The notes: generated by a model from the sequence alone, not told the origin. 39,925 nucleotides of DNA from Streptosporangiaceae bacterium (GCA_019245115.1 JAFARZ010000032.1:1-39925), one strand, 5' to 3'; numbered from the stretch's first letter, positions 1 to 8,461 are shown. Made by a program: numbers and translations.

Positions 1-10
1 CGGAACCCAC

Positions 11-16
11 TAGAGT
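11..16 (+). promoter_or_regulatory. Candidate -10 element (TAGAGT), leaderless start
   Basis: TAGAGT lies 8 nt before the GTG start at 25 and no Shine-Dalgarno sequence lies between them. This fits the actinobacterial TANNNT -10 hexamer of a leaderless mRNA. The -35 region is outside or at the edge of the window, so this is inference from spacing only. Confidence 0.4.
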
Positions 17-24
17 CGGGAAAC

Positions 25-747
25 GTGACGACGGTACTGCTGGTCCGGCACGGGCTGACCGCGACGACCGGACATGTGCTGACCGGGTGGCTGCCCGGTA
101 TCAACCTGGACGACCGTGGCCAGGCCCAGGCGGTCGCGTTGGCGGCCCGGCTCGCCGCGCTACCGCTGGAGGCGATCGTGAGCAGCCCGCTGGAGCGCTG
201 CGTGCAGACCGCGGAGGCGATCGCCGCCAGCCGCTCCGGTCAGGCGGTGCTCACCGACGACCGGGTGGGCGAGTGCCGTTACGGAGACTGGACCGGCAAG
301 CCGTTGAAGAAGCTTGCCCGGGAGCCGCTGTGGCGCGTCGTGCAGGCTCACCCGAGCGCCGTGACCTTTCCCGGCGGTGAGTCAATGCGCGATGTCCAGC
401 ATCGCGCGGTGGCGGCGGTCCGGGACTGGAATACCAAGCTGGGCTCGAACGCTACTTACCTGATCTGCTCACATGGTGACGTCATCAAGGCGGTAGTGGC
501 CGATAGCCTGGGATTGCACCTCGATCAGAGCCAGCGGATCCAGGTCGACCCGTGCTCGCTGACCATGATCCGGTACACGCCGCTGCGGCCTTTCCTGGTC
601 CGGATGAACGACACTGGAGGTGGGGTTGTTGACCTCTTCCCGCATGGCGGGAAAGTCCCCGTCGCCGAGAGCGACGCCGTGGTCGGCGGCGGAGCCGGCG
701 CCGGCCCAGGCCAATCCAGCGGAGCCTTCGGGGCTGCGGAGTCCTGA
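25..747 (+). CDS. Histidine phosphatase superfamily protein (MSMEG_4193-type phosphomutase-like)
   Basis: This 240-residue protein begins at GTG and has the phosphoglycerate-mutase/histidine-phosphatase signature. RHG at residues 8-10 carries the phospho-accepting His9, SSPLERCVQTA follows in the first third, and the second catalytic histidine is in CSHGDV. The last 35 residues are glycine/alanine-rich and probably disordered. It is followed after 14 bp by a DUF3090 gene and then by an SCO1664-like gene, a trio known to co-occur in actinobacteria, so they probably form one operon. The substrate is unknown; true mutase activity is unlikely to be the role, and a phosphatase acting on a small molecule is more plausible. 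Confidence 0.9.
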   Translation: MTTVLLVRHGLTATTGHVLTGWLPGINLDDRGQAQAVALAARLAALPLEAIVSSPLERCVQTAEAIAASRSGQAVLTDDRVGECRYGDWTGKPLKKLAREPLWRVVQAHPSAVTFPGGESMRDVQHRAVAAVRDWNTKLGSNATYLICSHGDVIKAVVADSLGLHLDQSQRIQVDPCSLTMIRYTPLRPFLVRMNDTGGGVVDLFPHGGKVPVAESDAVVGGGAGAGPGQSSGAFGAAES

Positions 748-761
748 GGGAGGATAGGACT

Positions 762-1322
762 ATGCCGGTTTACTATTACGACCCGCCGGACAGGTTCGTG
801 GCCGGCGCGGTCGGGCAGCCCGGGGAGCGGATCTTCTACTTGCAGGCACGCTCCACCGGTCGTGTTACCAGTGTGGTACTCGAGAAGTTCCAGGTGAGCC
901 TGCTTGCCGAACGCATCGATGAGCTCCTCGACGAGGTGCTCAGGCGCACCGGCGGCTCCCCGGAGGTGCCCGCCACCGCGCCTTCGGCGCTTCAGGACGA
1001 TGAGCCGCTTGACCTTCCGCTGCTTGAGGATTTCCGGGTGGGTGCCATCGCCCTGGCCTGGGATGGCGACGGAGGTATGGTCGTCATCGAGGCGCAGGAG
1101 GAATCAGAGGAACCAGTGGAACCGCTGGCCGAAGACATCCCGCCCGACGGACCGGGAGTGCTGCGGGTCCGGATAACTCCGGGCGCCGCGCGCGCGTTCG
1201 CCCAGCGGGCACTCAGGGTGGTCTCGGCTGGCCGTCCGCCGTGCCCGCTGTGCGGCCTGCCTCTGGATGCCGACGGCCACATCTGTCCGCGGCAGAACGG
1301 TCACCGCGCCGGCAATGTATAA
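762..1322 (+). CDS. DUF3090 family protein with C-terminal zinc-ribbon-like motif
   Basis: This 186-residue protein begins MPVYYYDPPDRFVAG, the usual opening of the actinobacterial DUF3090 family. A GGGAGG Shine-Dalgarno sequence stands just before the ATG. The C-terminus holds CPLCG followed by a further Cys and His (C-x2-C-x10-C-x5-H), a probable metal site. The middle (about residues 60-130) is acidic. It sits between the histidine phosphatase and the SCO1664-like protein. The family has no established biochemical function that I know of. The constant pairing of the three genes suggests a shared pathway, but that is inference. Confidence 0.9.
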   Translation: MPVYYYDPPDRFVAGAVGQPGERIFYLQARSTGRVTSVVLEKFQVSLLAERIDELLDEVLRRTGGSPEVPATAPSALQDDEPLDLPLLEDFRVGAIALAWDGDGGMVVIEAQEESEEPVEPLAEDIPPDGPGVLRVRITPGAARAFAQRALRVVSAGRPPCPLCGLPLDADGHICPRQNGHRAGNV

Positions 1323-1345
1323 CCAGGTCAAGCCCCTTTCATGCC

Positions 1346-2113
1346 ATGGCTGACTCCTCGCGGACCACGCGCGAGCCGGCCGACGCGGAGCAGGCAACGC
1401 TGGAGTTGCTTGCCACCGGCCGACTGGAGGTGGAAGGACGGCTGGTCGACGCGTCCAACGCCACCTTGTACTGCACGATCAAAGCGCCCGGCCGGGGCAA
1501 GCAGACCCTGGCCGCGTGCGTCTACAAACCGGTCGCGGGAGAGCGCCCGCTATGGGACTTCCCGGTTGGCACGCTGGCCGGCCGCGAGGTGGCCGCGTAC
1601 GCGGTGTCCCGCGCGGCCGGCTTTGATGTGGTGCCGCCCACTGTGATGCGCGAGGGGCCGTTCGGGCCCGGCATGTGCCAGCTATGGATCGACTACGACA
1701 CCGACATCGATCTCATCGGGTTGTCCCGTAGCACCGACCACGCATCGCTGCGCGACATGGCCGTGTTCGACGCGGTGGTGAACAACGCCGACCGCAAGAT
1801 CGGTCATCTGCTGCCCACGCCAGATGGCCACCTGTACGGCTGCGACCACGGCGTCTGCTTCGCCGAGGACTACAAGCTCCGCACCGTGCTCTGGCAGTGG
1901 CGCGGCAAGAGCCTGCCCAGGAGTTCGGTTGAGGCGCTGCGTCGCCTCAACGAGCAGTTGGCCCCCGGCAGCGACCTGGTAACCGAGCTTGGCGAGTTGC
2001 TGGTGGACAGCGAGATAACCGCTACCCGCATCAGGGTTGAGACGCTGCTCAAGCATCGCGTCCATCCCTACCCCCCGACCGACTGGCCCGCCGTCCCCTG
2101 GCCCCCCGTATAA
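1346..2113 (+). CDS. SCO1664 family protein (phosphatidylinositol 3-/4-kinase-like fold)
   Basis: The protein has 255 residues from the ATG at 1346; longer in-frame extensions upstream would overlap the DUF3090 gene and read as non-family sequence. Kinase-like features are visible in order: a lysine strand (VYKPVAGERPLWDFP), a catalytic-loop-like segment (DMAVFDAVVNNADRKIGHLL) and a metal-binding motif resembling DFG (GCDHGVCF). These match the SCO1664 family, related to PI3/PI4 kinases. No lipid substrate is known for the bacterial members. It is the last gene of the three-gene unit and its 3' end faces a convergent esterase gene across dispersed repeat A. Confidence 0.88.
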   Translation: MADSSRTTREPADAEQATLELLATGRLEVEGRLVDASNATLYCTIKAPGRGKQTLAACVYKPVAGERPLWDFPVGTLAGREVAAYAVSRAAGFDVVPPTVMREGPFGPGMCQLWIDYDTDIDLIGLSRSTDHASLRDMAVFDAVVNNADRKIGHLLPTPDGHLYGCDHGVCFAEDYKLRTVLWQWRGKSLPRSSVEALRRLNEQLAPGSDLVTELGELLVDSEITATRIRVETLLKHRVHPYPPTDWPAVPWPPV

Positions 2114-2157
2114 CTCCCCCACATCGAACACCGCCCACAAAAGGTACGGTCAGAATG

Positions 2158-2322
2158 GCCCCGCGGCGAGCGCAGCGAGCTTCGCGGGGTCGCCCGGCCG
2201 CGGAGGCCCACAGGGCCTCCCGGCCGGGTGACACTAACGGCCGGAAGCGTCGCGGGCGGGGGTCTGGGGGGTTGGTGTGTACCCCCCAGAAATATCGGTG
2301 TGTACCCCCCAGAAATACCACC
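2158..2322 (-). repeat. Dispersed intergenic repeat family 1, copy A
   Basis: Read on the minus strand, this about 165-bp segment aligns end to end with 28434-28596 read on the plus strand, at roughly 80 percent by eye. It contains two tandem 23-bp units starting atttctggggggtacacacc, a perfect 9-bp stem (CTGGGGGGT 2264-2272, ACCCCCCAG 2281-2289, loop 8), then a larger nested stem (CCCGGCCG 2193-2200 with CGGCCGGG 2221-2228, enclosing GGAGGCCC 2202-2209 and GGGCCTCC 2213-2220), and a GCGAGCGCAGCGAGC tail. The first part lies inside the 3' end of the esterase reading frame. Confidence 0.85.
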
Positions 2323-3178
2323 CGTCGTACAGGAATCCGATGGCATATTTCAGCGCCGTCATCGCATATGCCCAGTTATGAATGCCGGGCTGGATGTGGA
2401 CCTGGACGCTGACCCCGGCCCGGCGCAGCAGGCCGCCCATCAACGCCGCCTGCCCCCTGATCAGCGGGTATGGGTCTGACGCGTCCTCCTCCAGCAATAC
2501 CAGCATGCCGCGTGCCGCGGCAGGATGAGCGGACGGCGTGTTCAGCAGCATGACCGCCCGCTGTCCGCCGAACATGTCCGACAGGTCGTTCACCACGTAG
2601 TAACCGGCGATAGACACCTCCTGGCCGAACACCCCGGGATTCTGCATCGCGATGTTCATCGCTCCGTACCCGCCCATGGAGAACCCGGCGATGGCGCGGT
2701 GCGCCGCATCACGCATGTGGTAACCCTCCACCGCCGGAATGGCCGCGTCGACCACCCGGCTCATCACCCGCTCGTCACCGTTGGAAGAGTCAGCCCATTC
2801 GGTGTCGGAGTGCCGCTCGCCGTTCCCGTCTACGCTCGCGAACACGAACGGCGGGTAGCCCTCCTCCAGCAGGCGGTCCAGCACGCTGGCGATGCCCACC
2901 GAGAACGGGTCGCTGGCCAGTCCTGGGTAGCCGTGCAGGTAGTAAAGCACCGGGATCGTGGCGGAGTCCGGCCCGGGCGGCCGCCAGACCCACACCGGGT
3001 GCGTGGACGTGTCGGCCGGCCCCCGTATGTGCAGGACGCTGACCGTGCCACGGGACGTGCCGGCCGCCACGGTGTCCGACGTCGCCAGTGGCTGGACTCC
3101 GGACGGCCACGCCAGCAGGACGCAGAACGCCCCCAGCACGACGACCGCGCCGAGCCGCCGCCCGCTGTAGAACGTCAC
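2234..3178 (-). CDS. Secreted or membrane-anchored esterase (PF00756-type alpha/beta hydrolase)
   Basis: This 314-residue protein, from the GTG at 3178, has a hydrophobic N-terminal segment (LGAVVVLGAFCVLLAW) that looks like a signal peptide or anchor. It then shows the esterase D/antigen 85-like alpha/beta fold: LYYLHGYPG (oxyanion region), GFSMGGYGAMN (nucleophile serine) and PGIHNWAYA (catalytic histidine). The longer reading frame back to 3274 would overlap the PAC2 gene and lacks family sequence, so the later GTG was chosen; its ribosome site is weak. The last 27 or so residues (after LYDGWYF) are encoded by dispersed repeat A and are probably not part of the ancestral protein. Likely co-transcribed with the upstream PAC2 gene. 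Substrate unknown. Confidence 0.82.
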   Translation of the reverse strand: MTFYSGRRLGAVVVLGAFCVLLAWPSGVQPLATSDTVAAGTSRGTVSVLHIRGPADTSTHPVWVWRPPGPDSATIPVLYYLHGYPGLASDPFSVGIASVLDRLLEEGYPPFVFASVDGNGERHSDTEWADSSNGDERVMSRVVDAAIPAVEGYHMRDAAHRAIAGFSMGGYGAMNIAMQNPGVFGQEVSIAGYYVVNDLSDMFGGQRAVMLLNTPSAHPAAARGMLVLLEEDASDPYPLIRGQAALMGGLLRRAGVSVQVHIQPGIHNWAYAMTALKYAIGFLYDGWYFWGVHTDISGGYTPTPQTPARDASGR

Positions 3179-3209
3179 CGGACTCTTGTACCGGAGCGAA
3201 GGCTCCCGC

Positions 3210-4085
3210 TCAACTACCGCCGGGCTCCGATGTGCCGCCTCGGCGTCGCAGGTACCGCTCGAACTCGCGGGCAATCGCGTCCCCGCTGGCCTCGGGCAGC
3301 TCGGTGGCGTCCTTGGCCTCCTCCAGCGTGCGGACGTACTCTGCGACCTCCGCGTCCTGCTGAGCCAGTTCGTCCACTCCGCGCTCCCAGGCGCGTGCTT
3401 CCTCGGGCAGGTCGGCCAGCGGCAGCGGCACGTCCAGGATGTCCTCCACGCTGCGCAGCAACGCCAGCGTGGCTTTGGGGGACGGGGGCTGGGCCACGTA
3501 GTGCGGCACCTGGGCCCACAGCGACGCCGCGGCGATGTCGGCCGCCGCGCAGGCGTGCTGAAGGACGCCTACGATCCCGGTCGGCCCCTTGTAGTCGACC
3601 TTGCCGACGCCGATGTCTGCCATCAGCTTGGTGTTGGACGAGCCTACGGAGACCGGGACCGGGCGGGTGTGCGCGGCCTCCGCCAGCAGGGCGCCGAGCA
3701 CGATGACCAGCTCGACCCTGAGCTCGGTCAGGCCGCTGAGGATCTCGTCACAGAACCCGCGCCACCGCATGTTCGGCTCGATGCCGTGGACCAGCACCAC
3801 ATCCCGGGGCAGCCCGGACATCTCCGTGCGGGCCAGTGAAATCCGGGTGGTCGGCCAGATCAGCCGCTGTGTCCGCCCGTCCTCGACGTCGATCACCGGC
3901 CGGTTGACCTGGAAGTCGTAGTAGTCTTCCGGGTCGAGCGCACCGATCGGTGTCGCCTGCCAGGCGATGCTCAGATGGTTGACCACGCCGCTGGCGGCCT
4001 CGCCAGCGTCGTTCCAGCCCTCGAACCCAGCGATGGCAACTGGCGAGCGGAGCGGGCGACCCAGGTCGATGTCACTGAACTCCAC
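3210..4085 (-). CDS. PAC2 family protein (proteasome assembly chaperone 2-like)
   Basis: This 291-residue protein starts at GTG behind a GGGGAGG ribosome site. The N-terminus (VAIAGFEGWNDAGEAA) and the block VLVHGIEPNMRWRGF are typical of the actinobacterial PAC2 family. The C-terminus is charged and carries RREFE-like helical sequence (FERYLRRRGG). PAC2 proteins are named after a eukaryotic proteasome assembly chaperone. A role in proteasome assembly in bacteria is not established, although this window also encodes the proteasome about 23 kb away. The gene is divergent from metH with about 59 bp between the starts, an arrangement seen in other actinobacteria. Confidence 0.9.
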   Translation of the reverse strand: MEFSDIDLGRPLRSPVAIAGFEGWNDAGEAASGVVNHLSIAWQATPIGALDPEDYYDFQVNRPVIDVEDGRTQRLIWPTTRISLARTEMSGLPRDVVLVHGIEPNMRWRGFCDEILSGLTELRVELVIVLGALLAEAAHTRPVPVSVGSSNTKLMADIGVGKVDYKGPTGIVGVLQHACAAADIAAASLWAQVPHYVAQPPSPKATLALLRSVEDILDVPLPLADLPEEARAWERGVDELAQQDAEVAEYVRTLEEAKDATELPEASGDAIAREFERYLRRRGGTSEPGGS

Positions 4086-4130
4086 CTCCCACCTCCCCTA
4101 GGTCCGAGGCTGCCTCTAGATGACAGCCTA

Positions 4131-4136
4131 TAGACT
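4131..4136 (+). promoter_or_regulatory. Candidate -10 element (TAGACT) for metH
   Basis: TAGACT ends 8 nt before the ATG at 4145. No Shine-Dalgarno sequence is present between the two, so a leaderless or near-leaderless metH transcript is likely. This is inferred from motif and spacing only. Confidence 0.45.
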
Positions 4137-4144
4137 CGAAGTTG

Positions 4145-7100
4145 ATGAGCACGCTACGAGCCGCCCTTGCTGAGCGAGTCGTGGTGGCGGATGGGGCAGT
4201 GGGAACCATGCTCCAGGCCAGCGATGCCACCCCCGATGACTTCGCGGGCCACGAAGGCTGTAACGAAATCCTCAACGTAACCCGCCCGGACATAGTAACC
4301 GGGATACACGAAGCGTACCTGGAAGCTGGCGCGGAGTGTCTCACCACGAACTCGTTCAACGCGAACCTGACAGCTCTTGGTGAGTACGGAATCGCCGACC
4401 GGGTCGGCGAGCTTGCCCTGGCCTCGGCGCGACTGGCCCGCTCCGCCGCGGATCGCTTCGCCACGCCGGACCGCCCCCGCTGGGTGTTCGGCTCGATGGG
4501 GCCCGGCACCAAGCTGCCCACCCTCGGCCACGTCGGCTACCGCGAGGTGCGCGATGCCTATCAGGCCTGCGCGGAGGGACTCCTGCGCGGTGGCGCCGAC
4601 GCGCTGATCATCGAGACTTGTTACGACCTGCTGCAAGCCAAGGCGGCGATCATCGGCGCCAAACGGGCGGTGGCTCAACTGGCCGGGACCCCGGCTTCCA
4701 GAGACGTGGTCATCGTGGCCCAGGTGACCATCGAGACTACCGGCGTGATGCTGCTGGGCAGTGAGATCGGTGCCGCGCTCACCTCTTTGGAGCCGCTTGG
4801 CATCGATCTGATCGGCCTGAATTGCGCCACAGGTCCGTGGGAGATGAGCGAGCACCTGCGGTACCTGGCCGCGCATGCCAGGATCCCGCTGTCTTGTGAA
4901 CCGAACGCCGGGCTGCCCGAACTGACCGCCAGCGGAGCGCACTACCCGCTGACCCCGGAGGGGCTCGCCGACGCCCACGACCGGTTCACCCGCGAGTTCG
5001 GGCTGGCGCTGGTCGGCGGCTGTTGCGGCACCACGCCCGAGCACGTCGCCGTGCTGGTTGACCGGATGCGGGACCGGCCCGTGGCGAAGCGGCGGCCACG
5101 GCGTGAGCCGGGGACCTCGTCGCTGTACCAGCACGTGCCGTTCCGGCAGGACACCGCGTTCTTGTCGATCGGCGAGCGGACCAACGCCAACGGGTCGAAG
5201 GCGTTCCGCGAGGCGATGGTGGCCGGCAAGTACGAGGACTGCGTGGAGATCGCCCGGGCGCAGACCAGGGACGGTGCGCACATGCTCGACGTGTGCGTGG
5301 ACTACGTCGGCCGGGACGGCGCCAGCGACATGCGCGAGGTGGTGAGCAAGCTGGCCACCGCGGCAACCCTGCCGCTGGTGCTCGACTCCACCGAGCGTGC
5401 GGTGATCGAGGCGGGCCTGGAACTCACCGGCGGCCGCTGCGTGATCAACTCGGTGAACTACGAGGACGGCGACGGACCGGACTCCCGGATCGCCAAGGTC
5501 ATGCCGCTGGTCCGCGAGCACGGGGCCGCGGTGATCGCCCTGACCATCGACGAGCGCGGGCAGGCGCGGACCGCGGAATGGAAGCTGGAGGTCGCGGAGC
5601 GGCTGATCGCGGACCTGACCGGAAACTGGGGAATGCGGGAAGAAGACATCATCGTCGACTGCCTGACGTTCCCGATCGCCACCGGCCAGGAGGAGACGCG
5701 CCGGGACGCGATCGAGACCATTGACGCGATCGCCGAGCTGAAGCGCCGCCACCCGACGGTGCAGACGACGCTGGGCGTGTCGAACGTGTCGTTCGGGCTC
5801 AAGCCGGCCGCGCGCGCCGTGCTGAACTCCGTCTTCCTGGCCGAATGCGTCCGGGCCGGGCTGGACTCCGCGATCGTGCATGCGGCGCGGATCATGCCCA
5901 TCGCACGTATCCCGGACGAGCAACGGCAGGTGGCGCTCGACCTGGTCTATGACCGGCGCCGGGACGGATACGACCCGCTGGCGCGGTTGCTGGAGCTGTT
6001 CGAGGGCGTCGACGCCGCGGACCTGAAGGCGAGCCGGGCTGCTGAGCTGGCCGCGCTGCCGCTGTGGGAGCGGCTCAAGCGCCGGATCATCGACGGGGAG
6101 CGGAACGGCCTGGAGGCCGACCTGGACACCGCCTTGGAGCAGCGGCCCGCCCTGGAGATAGTCAACGACGTTCTGCTCGACGGCATGAAGACGGTTGGCG
6201 AGCTGTTCGGCTCCGGGCAGATGCAGCTCCCGTTCGTGCTGACCTCCGCCGAGGTAATGAAGGCGTCGGTGGCCTATCTCGAACCGCACATGGAGCACAG
6301 CAGCGAGGGAGGCAAGGGCACGGTCGTACTGGCCACCGTCAAGGGCGACGTGCACGACATCGGCAAGAACCTGGTCGACATCATCTTGTCCAACAACGGT
6401 TATGAGGTCGTCAACATCGGCATCAAGCAGCCGATCTCGGCGATCATCAGCGCAGCTGAAGAAAATGACGCCGACGTGATCGGGATGTCCGGGCTGCTGG
6501 TGAAATCTACCGTCGTGATGCGGGACAACCTGGCCGAGCTGAACAGCCGCGGCATGGCCGATCGGTGGCCGGTGCTGCTCGGCGGCGCCGCGCTGACGCG
6601 CGCCTACGTGGAGCAGGATCTGGCCGCCCTGTTCGATGGCGAGGTCAGGTACGCTCGCGACGCGTTCGAGGGCCTGCGGCTGATGGACGCCGCGATGGCG
6701 GTCAAGCGCGGGGTGCCCGGCGCCAAGCTCCCCGAACTCCGCCAGCGCCGCGTCCCGGCGAAGCCGGCTACCGGTGCCGCGGCTACCGGTGCCGGGGCTA
6801 CCGCAACCGGCACGCCCGGCGTGTCCGATGTCTGGGTATCCGACGTCAGCCGTGACGTGGCGGTCCCCACGCCGCCGTTCCTGGGCACCGAGGTCATCAA
6901 GGGCATCCCGCTCGCGGATTATGCCGGGTTCCTCGATGAGCGGGCGCTGTTCCTGGGGCAGTGGGGCCTCAAGCCCGGGCGTGGCCATGGCGGAGTTAGC
7001 TACGAGGAACTGGTCGAGAGCGACGGCCGTCCGCGGCTGCGGATGTGGCTTGAGCGCGTGCAGACCGAGAGCCTGCTCGAGGCCGGGGTGGTCTACGGCT

Positions 7101-7702
7101 ACTTCAGGTGCGTCAGCGAGGGCAATGACCTGATCGTGCTCGGGGAGGATGGAGTTACCGAGCTCGAGCGGTTCACCTTCCCGCGTCAGCGCCGGGACCG
7201 CCGGCTGTGCCTGGCGGACTTCTTCCGGCCCCGGGAGCCGGCCGGCGCGGCCGGCCGGGAAGGCGGAACTAGCCGGGAAGGCGGAGCTGAGACCGACGTC
7301 GTAGCGTTTCAGCTCGTCACGATGGGTGCCCGCATCGGTACCGCTACCGCGGAGCTGTTCGCGAAGAACGCCTATCGCGAGTACCTCGAGCTGCACGGCC
7401 TGTCCGTTCAGCTTGCCGAGGCGCTCGCCGAGTACTGGCACGCCCGCGTGCGCCGTGAACTCGGCCTCGCCGGCGATGACCCGGAGAACATGGATGGCTT
7501 CTTCCGCGTGGACTACCGGGGTGCGCGGTACTCCATCGGCTATCCCGCGTGCCCGGATCTGGCCGATCGCGCGAAGATCGTCAGGCTGCTGAATCCGGCC
7601 CGGATCGGTGTGGAGCTGTCCGAGGAGCTGCAGCTTCACCCCGAGCAGTCCACCGACGCCCTTGTCGCCCATCATCCCCAGGCCAAGTACTTCAGCGTCT
7701 GA
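4145..7702 (+). CDS. metH: Cobalamin-dependent methionine synthase
   Basis: This 1185-residue protein transfers a methyl group from methyltetrahydrofolate to homocysteine via cobalamin, in the cytoplasm. All four modules are present in order: the homocysteine domain with zinc ligands Cys227, Cys293 and Cys294 (GGCCGTTPEH); the folate domain (GERTNANGSKAF); the cobalamin domain with ligand His737 in DVHDIGKN; and the AdoMet reactivation domain (FPRQRRDRRLCLADFF). The ATG at 4145 is preferred to an in-frame TTG one codon upstream. Two small in-frame tandem duplications lengthen linkers: 15-bp units x3 at 6767-6811 between the cobalamin and reactivation domains, and 18-bp units x2 at 7254-7288 within the reactivation domain. 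No cobalamin riboswitch is visible in the 59-bp upstream gap. Confidence 0.97.
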   Translation: MSTLRAALAERVVVADGAVGTMLQASDATPDDFAGHEGCNEILNVTRPDIVTGIHEAYLEAGAECLTTNSFNANLTALGEYGIADRVGELALASARLARSAADRFATPDRPRWVFGSMGPGTKLPTLGHVGYREVRDAYQACAEGLLRGGADALIIETCYDLLQAKAAIIGAKRAVAQLAGTPASRDVVIVAQVTIETTGVMLLGSEIGAALTSLEPLGIDLIGLNCATGPWEMSEHLRYLAAHARIPLSCEPNAGLPELTASGAHYPLTPEGLADAHDRFTREFGLALVGGCCGTTPEHVAVLVDRMRDRPVAKRRPRREPGTSSLYQHVPFRQDTAFLSIGERTNANGSKAFREAMVAGKYEDCVEIARAQTRDGAHMLDVCVDYVGRDGASDMREVVSKLATAATLPLVLDSTERAVIEAGLELTGGRCVINSVNYEDGDGPDSRIAKVMPLVREHGAAVIALTIDERGQARTAEWKLEVAERLIADLTGNWGMREEDIIVDCLTFPIATGQEETRRDAIETIDAIAELKRRHPTVQTTLGVSNVSFGLKPAARAVLNSVFLAECVRAGLDSAIVHAARIMPIARIPDEQRQVALDLVYDRRRDGYDPLARLLELFEGVDAADLKASRAAELAALPLWERLKRRIIDGERNGLEADLDTALEQRPALEIVNDVLLDGMKTVGELFGSGQMQLPFVLTSAEVMKASVAYLEPHMEHSSEGGKGTVVLATVKGDVHDIGKNLVDIILSNNGYEVVNIGIKQPISAIISAAEENDADVIGMSGLLVKSTVVMRDNLAELNSRGMADRWPVLLGGAALTRAYVEQDLAALFDGEVRYARDAFEGLRLMDAAMAVKRGVPGAKLPELRQRRVPAKPATGAAATGAGATATGTPGVSDVWVSDVSRDVAVPTPPFLGTEVIKGIPLADYAGFLDERALFLGQWGLKPGRGHGGVSYEELVESDGRPRLRMWLERVQTESLLEAGVVYGYFRCVSEGNDLIVLGEDGVTELERFTFPRQRRDRRLCLADFFRPREPAGAAGREGGTSREGGAETDVVAFQLVTMGARIGTATAELFAKNAYREYLELHGLSVQLAEALAEYWHARVRRELGLAGDDPENMDGFFRVDYRGARYSIGYPACPDLADRAKIVRLLNPARIGVELSEELQLHPEQSTDALVAHHPQAKYFSV
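6767..6811 (+). repeat. 15-bp tandem repeat x3 inside metH
   Basis: Units gctaccggtgccgcg, gctaccggtgccggg and gctaccgcaaccggc follow each other in frame and encode an Ala/Thr/Gly linker between the cobalamin and reactivation domains. Confidence 0.8.
7254..7288 (+). repeat. 18-bp tandem repeat x2 inside metH
   Basis: The unit gccgggaaggcggaacta is repeated almost exactly and in frame, giving REGGTS then REGGAE in a loop of the AdoMet-binding reactivation domain. The family does not need this loop, so it looks like a tolerated local duplication. Confidence 0.75.
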
Positions 7703-7732
7703 CCGGGATTCTCCCCCGCACCGAGTATCCTG

Positions 7733-8443
7733 TTGGCTCTGCCTTGCCAGGGGGCTCTAGTAGGCAATCGGAAGGAGAGCGTCATCGACCCCAAGCACGC
7801 TGCTGTGCTGTTCGACATGGACGGGTTGCTGATTGACTCCGAACCGCTGTGGCTGGCCGCCGAGACCAAGGTGATGGAGCGACTGGGGGCAGGCTGGAGC
7901 GAGACCGACCAGCAGGCCCTGCTGGGCGGCAGCCTGGAGCGGACGATACGCCACCTGCTGGGCAAGGCGACCCGGCCGCAGCCACCGGAGGTGGTCGCCG
8001 ACTGGCTGATGTCCGGCATGGAGGAGCGGGTCCGTCGCGAAGGCGTGCCGCTTCAGCCGGGCGCCCGCGAGCTGCTTGCCGCCGTGGCGGCGGCCGGGCT
8101 GCCGTACGGGCTGGTGACCTCATCCGAGCGCGGCTTCATGGACGCGGTGCTGGCCAGCACCGGCATGCGATTCGCCGTTACCGTCTGCGCCAACGACGTA
8201 AGCGTCACCAAGCCCGATCCGGAGCCCTACCTGCTCGCCGCCAAGCTGCTCGGCGTCGATCCCGCGCGCTGCACGGTCCTGGAGGACTCACCGAACGGCG
8301 TGGCGTCCGCCGAGGCGGCCGGCTGCCAGGTGATCGTGGTGCCCTCGCTGCTCCCCATTCCGCCCGCCCCCGGCCGGACGGTGGTCAGTTCGCTCCTGGA
8401 CCTGCGGGTCACCGCTGGCGGGATAGCACCGCTGGCGGGATAG
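7733..8443 (+). CDS. HAD superfamily hydrolase, beta-phosphoglucomutase-like
   Basis: Up to 236 residues from the TTG at 7733. HAD motifs are in order: VLFDMDGLLIDS (nucleophile Asp and acid/base Asp), VTSSE (motif II), KPDPEPYLLAAKLLG (motif III lysine) and VLEDSPNG (motif IV), with a helical cap between motifs I and II. This is the pattern of small-molecule phosphatases and beta-phosphoglucomutases; the substrate is unknown. The start is uncertain. A good AAGGAG site at 7772-7777 is followed at the right distance only by ATC (7784) or GTC (7781), so initiation could be at the distant TTG, a rare ATC, or GTG 7805. The stop codon lies inside a 17-bp tandem repeat. Confidence 0.88.
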   Translation: MALPCQGALVGNRKESVIDPKHAAVLFDMDGLLIDSEPLWLAAETKVMERLGAGWSETDQQALLGGSLERTIRHLLGKATRPQPPEVVADWLMSGMEERVRREGVPLQPGARELLAAVAAAGLPYGLVTSSERGFMDAVLASTGMRFAVTVCANDVSVTKPDPEPYLLAAKLLGVDPARCTVLEDSPNGVASAEAAGCQVIVVPSLLPIPPAPGRTVVSSLLDLRVTAGGIAPLAG

Positions 8444-8461
8444 CACCGCTAGCGGGATAAC
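8411..8461 (+). repeat. 17-bp tandem repeat x3 across the HAD gene stop codon
   Basis: Units at 8411-8427 and 8428-8444 are identical (accgctggcgggatagc) and 8445-8461 differs at two positions. The reading-frame stop TAG is at 8441-8443, inside the second unit, so the duplication has altered the last residues of the protein (GGIAPLAG). Confidence 0.9.

Noticed and set aside
4154..7675. A 1173-codon open frame antisense to metH, and similar long antisense frames at 10725-12143, 13060-14364 and 22466-23932.
   Set aside because: High GC at third positions makes the opposite strand stop-poor. The translations are rich in His, Arg, Gln and Asp with no domain, while the sense strand encodes complete known proteins.
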